Of a stretch of DNA of 64,000 bases, positions 55,954 through 64,000 are shown piece by piece (the first letter of the stretch is position 1; every line of letters starts with the position of its first letter). Under the pieces are notes generated by a model that saw only the letters and a list, made by a program, of their open reading frames with translations, was not told the DNA's origin and did no database searches. The stretch comes from Alcaligenes sp. SDU_A2 (lineage in GTDB: Bacteria; Pseudomonadota; Gammaproteobacteria; Burkholderiales; Burkholderiaceae_B), in contig NZ_CP151273.1 of the NCBI RefSeq assembly GCF_038237375.1, forward strand, positions 2,542,001-2,606,000, in the 5' to 3' direction. The position numbers and the translations under genes were made by a program.

Positions 55954-58822
55954 GACGTCGGCCTTTTAACGACGTGGGACCGTTCGAAGCGGCCATCAAT
56001 AGTTTTTCTAGCGGATCAAACTTATGTTCGGCTTGGGCGGGACGGGCTTTATAAATGATGCGACGTACTGGCTTGCGTTTGTCCAGCTCGTGGTAGGCGC
56101 GGCCGTGCTCATCGAGCGCGCCGCTGATGGTCTGACCATCTTCGAAGTGGATCTCGTATTCCGCCTTGTCCATGTTGTCGCCGGTTTCTGCGTCCAGGTA
56201 ATGCAGGCCGATCCAATGTTTGAAGCGGATCTTGCTGGTGGGCATGCGGGGCACCTGGGCTTGATCGCTCGACGGCCCGCCCCATTGATGAGCGGCGGAC
56301 AAGAGTTGAATGTCCTTTTGAGTACCCACGGTGACGCCGCCGCCGATCTTGATATAACTGCCGTCGGCCGCGACCAACCGGATGACCGGCGCGGTGATCA
56401 GTACTTCGTTTTCGTTGCTGGTCAGGGTCATGCCTTTTTGCGCATTGGCGGTCAGTGCGTCATCCTGGGCTTGCAGCAGCACTGGACCTTCACCGGCCAC
56501 CGCCTGCACCCCTGTGCCGCGTGCAAACAGCTGTATCCCCTGTCCCGCCGTGACATTGAAGCGCTGACCGCTCATCAATTGCAGGTGCTGCTGCGCCACC
56601 TGGTCGATGTTCTCGCCGGCAAAGGTCAGATGCGTTTTGGGTGTCAGGCTGATGGTTCCGGCCTGTGCGCCTAGGGCTAGCAGCGCCTGGGCGTCGGCCC
56701 TCGCATCGCTTGATGATGCTGCAGGCGGGGTTGCAGACCAATTGCGCATGGCATCGGATACATTCTGCTGCCCTTGCGTATCGGCTGCCTGCCCACCATG
56801 CTCTCCGGCATAAGAACCCAAGGCCTGAAACAGATCCTGACACTGCTCCAGCAGACCCAGCAATTCTTCTCGGTCCAATTGCCCGCCCTGGGCCTGACTG
56901 CGCGCATACGTGGTCAACAATATGCCCTGCGCCGCGCGCAAGGCCATCGCCGCGTCTGTGCGCAACTCGGCCCCCACGCCGCGCTCCTGCCCTTTGCCTT
57001 GCTGGCGCGGTTGCGTCAGAAATCCTAAGTTAAGCTGGGAGTGAGCCTGTTCGCTGGCTAGCTGCGTGCTGATCTCTCCCGGCGTATCGTCAAATCGAAG
57101 CTGGTTATACGCCGAACCCTTGATTTCCTGAGTCTTGATACCCGAGAGATAGCGGTTCCCAGGCAGATTTCCGGTATGACTGAAGGTGGTGGGCGGATGA
57201 ACACCGTTGCTGAGCACGCCCAGGATGACCAGCCGATCTGGATCGCCTCCCAGACAATCCAGTAAGACCTCCATGCCGATCCGGGGCAGAAACAGGCCGC
57301 CAAAGCCATTACCGGCCAGGCAAGACGACACACGCAGCGGCGCACTGTCGCGGGCCGATCCGCTGACGCCAGCCCCTTGCGCGTGCGCATGGTCCGCCGC
57401 ATCCAGGCCATGGATGCGCACCCGCACACGGCCTTGATCGTCGCAAAAAACCTCGTCGTCCTCGGGGCCGACAATGGTGCCTGTCAATAAATGGACCGCT
57501 GGCAAGTCTTTGCGAGGGTCGTAGGGGGGTGTCAGGGGAGCGCCCCGGCGCACGCAAGAAAAGCGGTTCTGATAGCGCGTCGGCTCTTGCGGGCAGGCCA
57601 CGGGGACACCCCCACCCCCATCCGCAGTAAGGCTTGTTTGGCTGGGCAGCAGTGCCAAGGCGCGCTCGTTCAACTCCTTGGGCAGGTTGTTCCAGATCGT
57701 GTGTTCGATCGAGGTGATCATGAATTGGCGCTGTTCAGCCGGCAACTGGCTCCAGACCGCTCCATCATCCAAGAGAATCCAGGCCCCGACGGCCAGATCG
57801 CGCACGGCACTGATGCCGTCATAGCACTGTGCCTGGGCCTGATGCGCCAAGACCCTGGCTACCGTAAGCCGGTCATGGTCATTCCATGAGTCGCCTACGT
57901 GGGGAATGTCGATGGCTACGTCGGTTAGCAGTTGGGCAAGATCATTGCCATGTGCTCCCTGTTCCAGGTTAACCGGAACAAAAGACTCATCCATGCGGGC
58001 TTTTTTATAGTCCCAGGACGGTCGGCCGGCCGCGCCCGGCACTAAGTGTTGATGCAAAGCGAAGTGAGTAATGGCATCACGCTCTTCTACCGCTGCATTG
58101 CGTGAATGCAGGCGTACCGTCCCTGCCGGTGCCTGGGGCAGGCACATGGGATCGTCGCAACATACCAGCGTGTGCACCGGCGTATCGTCTTCCCGTGGGC
58201 TTCCGGTCTGGGCCTGCCCAGGACGAACGAACGCGGTGATGCCGTCACGCCGCAACAGACGCCGCACGAAAGCAGCATCCGATTCGTTGACCTGACGGGT
58301 CAGTTCCCGTGCAGGGTAGCGTTCCGCGTGCAAGCCGCTGATATCGAACTCAAAGGCCGCCGCCAGCGTTGCGCTGCGTTGACGCCATTCCGTCAGCAGA
58401 ATGGTCAGAATATCCACAACGCCTAGTTGCCGAAAGACGCGTGAATTGATGCGCTTGTCCATCAAGGACAAGGCATCGCAGATGCGCAGGCGGTAGACAC
58501 ATAGCTCCCCATCGCTCTGTCCGATGCTCACGTCCTGCACGATAGCGCTGATGGCATGCTCACGCCCTTGATCCGTGACCAGTCGGACCGAGACGGGTAC
58601 GCCCAAAAAAAGGCGCGGCGACAGATCGCGGCGGGCAGACAGGCACGTCAATTCGCCCTGGATGCCGGTCATCAAGCTTTCGTGAATGCGTGCATGCTGC
58701 ACGGCCAGAAAGCGTCCCAGCACATCCTGCGCCGGTCCGAAGGACAGTGTGACGGGACGCCGTTCCCACTGCAGGGCCCCTTGGATGAAATGATCGATGG
58801 TTTCCAAGAACGACACTGCCAT
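55946..58822 (-). CDS. vgrG: VgrG spike protein 2 (T6SS) with distinct C-terminal tail
   Basis: The protein has 958 residues from the ATG at 58822, with GGGAGG just upstream. It shares an 854-residue core with VgrG1, including the gp27/gp5 domains and DUF2345. The last 104 residues are unique, opening with VPRMPTSKIRFKHWIGLHYL and then the transthyretin-like block YEIHFEDGQTISGALDEHGR, ending in a basic stretch (SLKGRRHG). The tail is the likely docking site for the adjoining 550-residue effector. It starts 7 bp after the clpV stop, so the two genes are expected to be co-transcribed. Confidence 0.9.
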   Translation of the reverse strand: MAVSFLETIDHFIQGALQWERRPVTLSFGPAQDVLGRFLAVQHARIHESLMTGIQGELTCLSARRDLSPRLFLGVPVSVRLVTDQGREHAISAIVQDVSIGQSDGELCVYRLRICDALSLMDKRINSRVFRQLGVVDILTILLTEWRQRSATLAAAFEFDISGLHAERYPARELTRQVNESDAAFVRRLLRRDGITAFVRPGQAQTGSPREDDTPVHTLVCCDDPMCLPQAPAGTVRLHSRNAAVEERDAITHFALHQHLVPGAAGRPSWDYKKARMDESFVPVNLEQGAHGNDLAQLLTDVAIDIPHVGDSWNDHDRLTVARVLAHQAQAQCYDGISAVRDLAVGAWILLDDGAVWSQLPAEQRQFMITSIEHTIWNNLPKELNERALALLPSQTSLTADGGGGVPVACPQEPTRYQNRFSCVRRGAPLTPPYDPRKDLPAVHLLTGTIVGPEDDEVFCDDQGRVRVRIHGLDAADHAHAQGAGVSGSARDSAPLRVSSCLAGNGFGGLFLPRIGMEVLLDCLGGDPDRLVILGVLSNGVHPPTTFSHTGNLPGNRYLSGIKTQEIKGSAYNQLRFDDTPGEISTQLASEQAHSQLNLGFLTQPRQQGKGQERGVGAELRTDAAMALRAAQGILLTTYARSQAQGGQLDREELLGLLEQCQDLFQALGSYAGEHGGQAADTQGQQNVSDAMRNWSATPPAASSSDARADAQALLALGAQAGTISLTPKTHLTFAGENIDQVAQQHLQLMSGQRFNVTAGQGIQLFARGTGVQAVAGEGPVLLQAQDDALTANAQKGMTLTSNENEVLITAPVIRLVAADGSYIKIGGGVTVGTQKDIQLLSAAHQWGGPSSDQAQVPRMPTSKIRFKHWIGLHYLDAETGDNMDKAEYEIHFEDGQTISGALDEHGRAYHELDKRKPVRRIIYKARPAQAEHKFDPLEKLLMAASNGPTSLKGRRHG

Positions 58823-58829
58823 TGCCTCC

Positions 58830-61502
58830 CTATCCGACCCGGTAACGGAACTGCCCGTTCTTGAGCGCGGTGACACGCACCCGCGTCAGGGGCTGGCCCT
58901 GCGCCATGCGGCTCAGTACATGGCCGGCGATCTCCGGCAACAGGCTACCGTTAAGAATGTTGTCCACATTTCGCGCGCCTGAATCGACTTCCGTGCAGCG
59001 TGCGTAGATCGCGTCCACCAGGCTGTCATCCCATTCCAGCCTCGCCTGATGGTTCTGCGCAAAGCGATCGGCAATGCGCTGCAGCTTCAGCGTGATAATG
59101 CGCGCCAGAGAGTCGTCATCGATCGGATAGAACGGCACAACCGCCAGGCGCCCGAGGAACGCCGGCTTGAACTGACGATACAGAATGGGATTGATCGCCT
59201 GCAGCAGCGCTGCCGGTTCGGGACGGACGGGCTGGCCACCCGCCAGACACGCCTGCATGATGGCGCTAGAGGCAACATTGGATGTCAGAATGATGAGCGT
59301 ATTGCGGAAATCAATTTCCTGGCCCTGAGCATCGTCCATGAAGCCCTTGTCAAAGACCTGAAAAAACAGTTCCAGAACATCGGGATGGGCTTTCTCGACT
59401 TCATCCAGCAGCACAACGCTGTAGGGCTGACGACGCACTGCCTCAGTCAGCACCCCGCCCTGGCCGTACCCCACGTAGCCGGGCGGAGACCCTTTCAGGC
59501 CGGATACGCTGTGCGCTTCCTGGTATTCGCTCATATTGATAGTGATGAGCTTGCGCTCGCCACCATACAAGGTATCGGCCAAGGCCAGCGCGGTTTCGGT
59601 CTTGCCCACGCCCGAAGGGCCCACGAACAGAAACACACCTTTAGGCTTGTGAGGGTCTTCCAGCCCGGCGCGAGAAGTCAGCATGCGTTGCTCGATCGCT
59701 TCCAGGGCGTGATCCTGGCCGATGACCCGCTCGGCCAGATGCTGCTTCAACGACAAAACGGCCTGAATTTCGTCAGCCATCATGCGTCCCAGAGGAATGC
59801 CAGTCCAGGCCGACACTACCTCGGCCACCGTCTGCGCATCGACCTGGGCCTGCACCAGAGGCTGACCACCCTGCTCGACCCGCAAGCTAGCCTGAAGATC
59901 GCGCCATTGCTTTTGCTTGGGCGTCAATACGACACTGCGCCGGCTGCGGCCGGATACAAGCTGCTGCTGCCCAGGCTGCGCCGCGTCGGCCTCCAGTTGC
60001 GCCCTCAAGGCATCGATCTGTGCGACCAGCTCTTTTTCTCGGCGATAGCGTTCCTCGTTGGATGCCAGGCGCGCGCTCCCCTGTGCCAGTATCTGGTCCA
60101 ACTCCTCGATCTTGTCAGCGTGGCCGCCTTCGGCCACCTGTTCACGCACCAGGGCGCTACGCTGAACCCGCAGGCGCTCCAGCTCCTGACGATGCTCGTC
60201 GATCAAGGCCGGTTCTGTACTCCGTCCCAGAGCTACCCTTGCGCAGGCCGTATCCAGAACGCTGACCGCCTTGTCCGGCAATTGCCGGGCGCTGATATAA
60301 CGATGCGACAGGCGTACCGCCGCCTCGACCGCTTCGTCCTGGACCCGCACGCCGAAATGCCGCTCCAGCAAGGGCACCATACCGCGCAACATACTGGCCG
60401 CCAAGGACTCGTCCGGCTCGTCCACTTTGACGAGCTGAAAACGCCGCGCCAAGGCCGCATCTTTTTCAAAATACTGCTTGTACTCGCTCCAAGTGGTGGC
60501 GGCAATGGTGCGCAGCTCGCCGCGTGCCAAGGCCGGCTTGAGCAGATTAGCCGCATCGTTCTGCCCGGCCTGGCCACCTGCGCCGATCAAGGTGTGGGCC
60601 TCGTCCACGAACAACACCACGGGCACCGAGCTCTGGCGCACCTCATCGATTACCCCTTTCAGCCGGTTCTCAAACTCCCCCTTCACGCTGGCACCGGCCT
60701 GCAACAGCCCCATGTCCAGCACGCGCAGGCAGACCGGCTGCAATGACGGCGGCACCTGTCCAGCGGCAATCTTCAAGGCTAACCCTTCTACAACAGCCGT
60801 CTTGCCCACGCCGGCCTCGCCCGTCAGGATGGGGTTGTTCTGCCGCCGCCGCGTCAGTATGTCGATCAACTGACGGATCTCCGGCTCCCGGCCGATAACC
60901 GGATCGATCAATCCCTGCCGGGCGCGCTCGGTCAGATCAATGGTGTATTGATCCAGCGCGGGACTGGCCTGCGCCCCTGTCGCCGTTGGGACCGACGCAC
61001 TACCCAATAAGACCCCGGACTCCTGGCGCTCCTGAGAGCCGTCGGTCAGCGCATCGAAATGATGCTTGAGCTCATCCAGACGCACCGCTTCCAATTCTGG
61101 GGCGCTGCGTCGCATCATCGGACCGGTCTGCTCATCCGTAAGCAAAGCCAGCAGCAGATGCCCGGATCGGATACGCGCTGCGGCTCCATCCAGCGAAGCG
61201 ATCAGCCAGGCGTGCTCGAACAGCGCTGGCAGACGCACGGCAAAGACTGGCGTACGCTGGCAGCCGCTCTTGAAACGCTTGAGCTCGGCCTCCAGTTGCG
61301 TCTGCACCTGCGCGCCATCGATACCGCTGCGGCGCAACACGATTGAAAAATCGGATGCCGGCTGCTCCAGCAGGGCCAAGCTCAGGTGCTCCACGTCCAC
61401 CTCGTGGTGTCCCAGCGAAACACATAGATTGGCTGCGCGTTCCGCCGCCGCGCGGCTGGTCGCGCTCAGCTTGCCGATCAAAGTCTTCAAAGAAGTTGCC
61501 AT
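58830..61502 (-). CDS. clpV: T6SS AAA+ ATPase ClpV/TssH
   Basis: The protein has 890 residues from the ATG at 61502; an in-frame GTG at 61535 is an alternative. It has the ClpB-like double-AAA layout: N domain (HHEVDVEHLSLALLEQP), first Walker A GEAGVGKTA near residue 225, coiled-coil middle region, second Walker A GPSGVGKTE near 626, and the C-terminal D2-small domain. ClpV recycles the contracted TssB/TssC sheath after firing. It follows tssG with a 48-bp gap and precedes vgrG2. Confidence 0.94.
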   Translation of the reverse strand: MATSLKTLIGKLSATSRAAAERAANLCVSLGHHEVDVEHLSLALLEQPASDFSIVLRRSGIDGAQVQTQLEAELKRFKSGCQRTPVFAVRLPALFEHAWLIASLDGAAARIRSGHLLLALLTDEQTGPMMRRSAPELEAVRLDELKHHFDALTDGSQERQESGVLLGSASVPTATGAQASPALDQYTIDLTERARQGLIDPVIGREPEIRQLIDILTRRRQNNPILTGEAGVGKTAVVEGLALKIAAGQVPPSLQPVCLRVLDMGLLQAGASVKGEFENRLKGVIDEVRQSSVPVVLFVDEAHTLIGAGGQAGQNDAANLLKPALARGELRTIAATTWSEYKQYFEKDAALARRFQLVKVDEPDESLAASMLRGMVPLLERHFGVRVQDEAVEAAVRLSHRYISARQLPDKAVSVLDTACARVALGRSTEPALIDEHRQELERLRVQRSALVREQVAEGGHADKIEELDQILAQGSARLASNEERYRREKELVAQIDALRAQLEADAAQPGQQQLVSGRSRRSVVLTPKQKQWRDLQASLRVEQGGQPLVQAQVDAQTVAEVVSAWTGIPLGRMMADEIQAVLSLKQHLAERVIGQDHALEAIEQRMLTSRAGLEDPHKPKGVFLFVGPSGVGKTETALALADTLYGGERKLITINMSEYQEAHSVSGLKGSPPGYVGYGQGGVLTEAVRRQPYSVVLLDEVEKAHPDVLELFFQVFDKGFMDDAQGQEIDFRNTLIILTSNVASSAIMQACLAGGQPVRPEPAALLQAINPILYRQFKPAFLGRLAVVPFYPIDDDSLARIITLKLQRIADRFAQNHQARLEWDDSLVDAIYARCTEVDSGARNVDNILNGSLLPEIAGHVLSRMAQGQPLTRVRVTALKNGQFRYRVG

Positions 61503-61550
61503 GAGTTCATCATCCCGCCAGGTTCCGGACACCAAAGTAGATAAAACACA

Positions 61551-62636
61551 TCAATGAATCGTGTGCAGCTCGTAAGTAGCGTCCGAACGGTCCCGCTCGG
61601 ACGCCTGGGAAATCAAAAACGTGCTCCAGCCCAGCCGGCCCGCCCCGGCATCATCCAGCACACATGGACGTATGGACTGACCTGCCAAGATCAGGCGGAC
61701 TTCGTACTCGTAGGTGACGCCGGCCAGCAGCGTGAGCAGCCGGCCCAGCGCCCCCGCCCGTTGCCCACCAGGCAGGAAGTCATGAAAAACGTCGGCCTCC
61801 AACGGCCCTATCCAAAGCCTGAGTCGCAAGTTGCGTTGCCAGATGCGCTCACCCACATACGCCGCTGCCCCCAGAACTGCGCCGACCTGCCCTAATCGTG
61901 TGCGCGCCTGTTCCGGAACCCGATACCAATGCCCCACAAACTGTTCGATGCGCAGCGGCGTACGAAAATAGTCCGCCAGCACCTGCTGCAAATAGACGGC
62001 GGACACGGGTCTTTGGCGTATGGCTCCTGCGTAGCGCGCCAGGACCTCGTCGCTGACATCGCCGCAGCCGTCCTGGACCAGGCGATCGCGCAAAGAAACA
62101 TGTTCCAACCCCGCCAGGGAGAGCAGCACATGCAGATACGCCTGGCGAGGTCGGCTTTCGTGCTGCAGGCCCAGCCTGTACTTTTTCCAACCCGAATAGA
62201 ACAGCGCCACCAGCCGATCGGAAAACAAATCAAAAAAAGCCTTGGCACCGGGATGACGTTTCAGGCTTTCAGCGTTGATCACGCGTTCGGAGTAGTGATG
62301 CGGCAAAGCACCCTGCGCACCCAGCAACCCCATAAAGGCCGGCACAATTTCCACAACGGCAATATCACCCTGGGCAATGGCCTGACTTAGCCGATCAGAC
62401 GAAATGGGCTTGCCCTCGTGGTCATAGGCTTGGACAGATTCAATTTCGCTGGGCGAAAAGGCCAAGGTCGTCGAATTGCGAAAACGGCGCTGTACGGGCG
62501 GTGCGCGCTCCTGCCCTCGGGTCAGGGCGACATGACAGTCCCAACGATCCAGCAGGCGCATGGCCTGGAAGAAGCGAAAGCGCTGTGGACTGCGCAGAAA
62601 CGCTTCGATCAAACCAGAATCGAGTCGCCGTTGCAT
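61551..62636 (-). CDS. tssG: T6SS baseplate protein TssG
   Basis: The protein has 361 residues. The N-terminus LIEAFLRSPQRFRFFQAMRL is the ImpH/VasB/TssG signature, followed by RRFRNSTTLAFSPSEIES and VPAFMGLLGAQGALPHHYSE, also typical. TssG with TssE, TssF and TssK forms the baseplate wedge. It overlaps the end of tssF by 28 bp, with GAGGTG upstream of the ATG at 62636, so translation is coupled. Confidence 0.93.
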   Translation of the reverse strand: MQRRLDSGLIEAFLRSPQRFRFFQAMRLLDRWDCHVALTRGQERAPPVQRRFRNSTTLAFSPSEIESVQAYDHEGKPISSDRLSQAIAQGDIAVVEIVPAFMGLLGAQGALPHHYSERVINAESLKRHPGAKAFFDLFSDRLVALFYSGWKKYRLGLQHESRPRQAYLHVLLSLAGLEHVSLRDRLVQDGCGDVSDEVLARYAGAIRQRPVSAVYLQQVLADYFRTPLRIEQFVGHWYRVPEQARTRLGQVGAVLGAAAYVGERIWQRNLRLRLWIGPLEADVFHDFLPGGQRAGALGRLLTLLAGVTYEYEVRLILAGQSIRPCVLDDAGAGRLGWSTFLISQASERDRSDATYELHTIH

Positions 62637-64000
62637 GGTTCACACCTCATGATTTCTGTCCCATCTCGCCTGTCCAGCACCAGAAGCTGCACAAAACTGT
62701 TGGCATGGACGTACAGCGCAAAAAAATGGTTCAAGACACGCACAAAGGCATGCAGGCTGCTGCCCACGAAATAATCCATGTCCAGGCTCAGGCGAATTTC
62801 CACGCCTCGCACGAAAGAGGCGAACGGCTCGCCCGGCATCCATAAAGTGGCGGGCTGGTAGTCCAGCCCCACCAGACCGTCGATCTGGCGTTGCGAGGAC
62901 GATGAACCGGCAAGGTCATATAATTTGAGGGTTTCCTTCAGAGACGGCAGCCCGCCCTGAACCAGTGATAGATGGTTCAGGGACAAATGCGAAATCAGTC
63001 GCCAGTGCGTCCCCCGTCCCATGGGAAAGCGCAAACTGCGGGTAGGCCGACGCAACAGGCGTATTTCCCGCGCCGGCGAACCGCCTTCCAGCGTCAGGTC
63101 GCCGCCCGCATGTCCCACAGAAATCAACGCCGGCAGATCGCGATTGGTGCAGCTTAAATCCAGGCTCAAGGTCTCGATCTGCGGCGTTGTCGGGCTGGAG
63201 GCCAGATCAACCAGCGTCAGCTCGGTTTCGTAACCTGGACTGATGCGGGCCGTCGTCGGATTGCGACGGGCCAGCCAATACCCCGCCGTGCTGTCCGGCG
63301 AATCCCCGTGATGCAGTGAATAGAACGGTTTAAATTCGGTCAGCGAATCGCCATGCGCCGACTGCTTGATCTGGCAGACCCGATCAATACTGTAGACCTC
63401 GTAGGCATAGGCGCGACGCGCATCGGCCACTACCGGATAAGCCACTTCAGTATGGGTCAGACGAATGGGCTCTGCCTTCTTGTGAAACAGATTGATGACG
63501 GGCACGCAGTCGGTGCGGACATGATGACGCGTCGTGGTCTCGAGCAAACGTCCCAGACTGGAGTCAGCGGCAATGCCTTGCAGCATGAAATGCAGCGTCA
63601 CCCCACCGCCACCTGACAGCCTGGATATCAAAGGGGTCAGGTCCAGTTCGATAAAATTGAATTTTTCGGGAAAGGCAAAATGCTCCGCCAGCAGGCGGTA
63701 AGCCGGGTGCGAGGCGGCAGGAAAGTCGATCAGGGATTCGTGCTCCTGGTAGCCGCATGCCTGAAGCGGGATCTGCTCAAGTGGTTGCCAATCCTGATCT
63801 TGACCTTCATCGACGAAGGCCTGCACGGTTTTCAAAAGCAGCGCATCCCGCAACGCCGCTACCAGCGACGCATCCCCATGCAGATACAAGCGCAGGCGGG
63901 GCTGAAACGCAGCGCCATCGCGTTTCAGGGCCGATTTCAGGTGCAACGACAAGCGACTGCTTGCTTGAGGATGCACTCGTGCCTTGCTGGGTGCCGCCGG
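62609..64000 (-). CDS. tssF: T6SS baseplate protein TssF, partial (N-terminus beyond window edge)
   Basis: About 463 C-terminal residues are visible; family members have about 600. The frame is open to the right edge, so the true start lies outside the window. Recognisable ImpG/VasA/TssF blocks are AYRLLAEHFAFPEKFNFIEL, CVPVINLFHKKAEPIRLTHT, TAGYWLARRNPTTARIS and the C-terminal SLDMDYFVGSSLHAFVRVLN. With TssG it forms the baseplate wedge around the VgrG hub. Further T6SS structural genes are expected to the right. Confidence 0.92.
   Translation of the reverse strand, partial: PAAPSKARVHPQASSRLSLHLKSALKRDGAAFQPRLRLYLHGDASLVAALRDALLLKTVQAFVDEGQDQDWQPLEQIPLQACGYQEHESLIDFPAASHPAYRLLAEHFAFPEKFNFIELDLTPLISRLSGGGGVTLHFMLQGIAADSSLGRLLETTTRHHVRTDCVPVINLFHKKAEPIRLTHTEVAYPVVADARRAYAYEVYSIDRVCQIKQSAHGDSLTEFKPFYSLHHGDSPDSTAGYWLARRNPTTARISPGYETELTLVDLASSPTTPQIETLSLDLSCTNRDLPALISVGHAGGDLTLEGGSPAREIRLLRRPTRSLRFPMGRGTHWRLISHLSLNHLSLVQGGLPSLKETLKLYDLAGSSSSQRQIDGLVGLDYQPATLWMPGEPFASFVRGVEIRLSLDMDYFVGSSLHAFVRVLNHFFALYVHANSFVQLLVLDRRDGTEIMRCEPCNGDSILV

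Noticed and set aside
48975..58822. The second vgrG as an assembly duplicate
   Set aside because: The cores carry scattered substitutions and the tails are unrelated, so they are two real genes.

Overview
This window looks like chromosomal DNA of a betaproteobacterium of the family Alcaligenaceae, most likely Alcaligenes or a close relative. The basis is the 16S rRNA gene read on the minus strand, whose variable regions closely match what I remember of Alcaligenes faecalis, together with a 16S-tRNA-Ile-tRNA-Ala-23S-5S operon and Burkholderiales-type proteins (PhoX, GlcDEF, a GT2/GT4 LPS core cluster, ArgA with a fused kinase-like domain). No database search was run, and every name rests on sequence motifs and family knowledge.

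Layout. (1) 1-545 is the end of a genomic island: a truncated CcdA-type antitoxin gene, five GTCG boxes at exact 10-bp spacing, and a 3' fragment of tRNA-Asn that marks an attachment site. (2) 550-6380 is backbone: a Na+/phosphate cotransporter, a Tat-exported PhoX phosphatase, an AI-2E/PerM family permease, a MAPEG protein and tRNA-Thr. (3) 6400-7990 is a small accessory patch with two unrecognised proteins. (4) 8048-14487 is a glycolate oxidase operon (glcDEF) divergent from its GntR/FadR-type regulator, then a CrtI/PYROXD2-like oxidoreductase. (5) 15032-20729 is one complete rRNA operon on the minus strand with its promoter, boxA elements, processing stem and terminator. (6) 21574-33469 is RNase G, a lipoprotein, MsbA, a divergent heptosyltransferase-like/ElyC-like/YkgJ-like operon, and a run of six LPS or surface-glycan genes translationally chained to dnaE. 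(7) 33466-44685 is housekeeping: dnaE, hrpA, argA, yggX, phoU, rpiA and an ArsC/Spx-like reductase.

(8) 44789-64000 is the most interesting part: one end of a type VI secretion (T6SS) locus, transcribed leftward. The order is tssF (cut by the window edge), tssG, clpV, vgrG2, an unrecognised toxin candidate, two tandem copies of a putative immunity gene, vgrG1, a Tle3-type lipase, its Tla3-type adaptor and a PAAR tip protein. The two VgrG proteins share an 854-residue core and differ almost only in their C-terminal tails (72 and 104 residues). Each tail precedes a different effector module, as if the needle had been copied and given a new cargo adaptor. The immunity tandem repeat has a period of exactly 1263 bp and carries a stub of the toxin gene's 3' end. 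The two immunity copies are nearly identical at both ends but strongly diverged in the middle. This toxin, twin-immunity and swapped-tail VgrG cassette is the best candidate for a system not yet described in detail.
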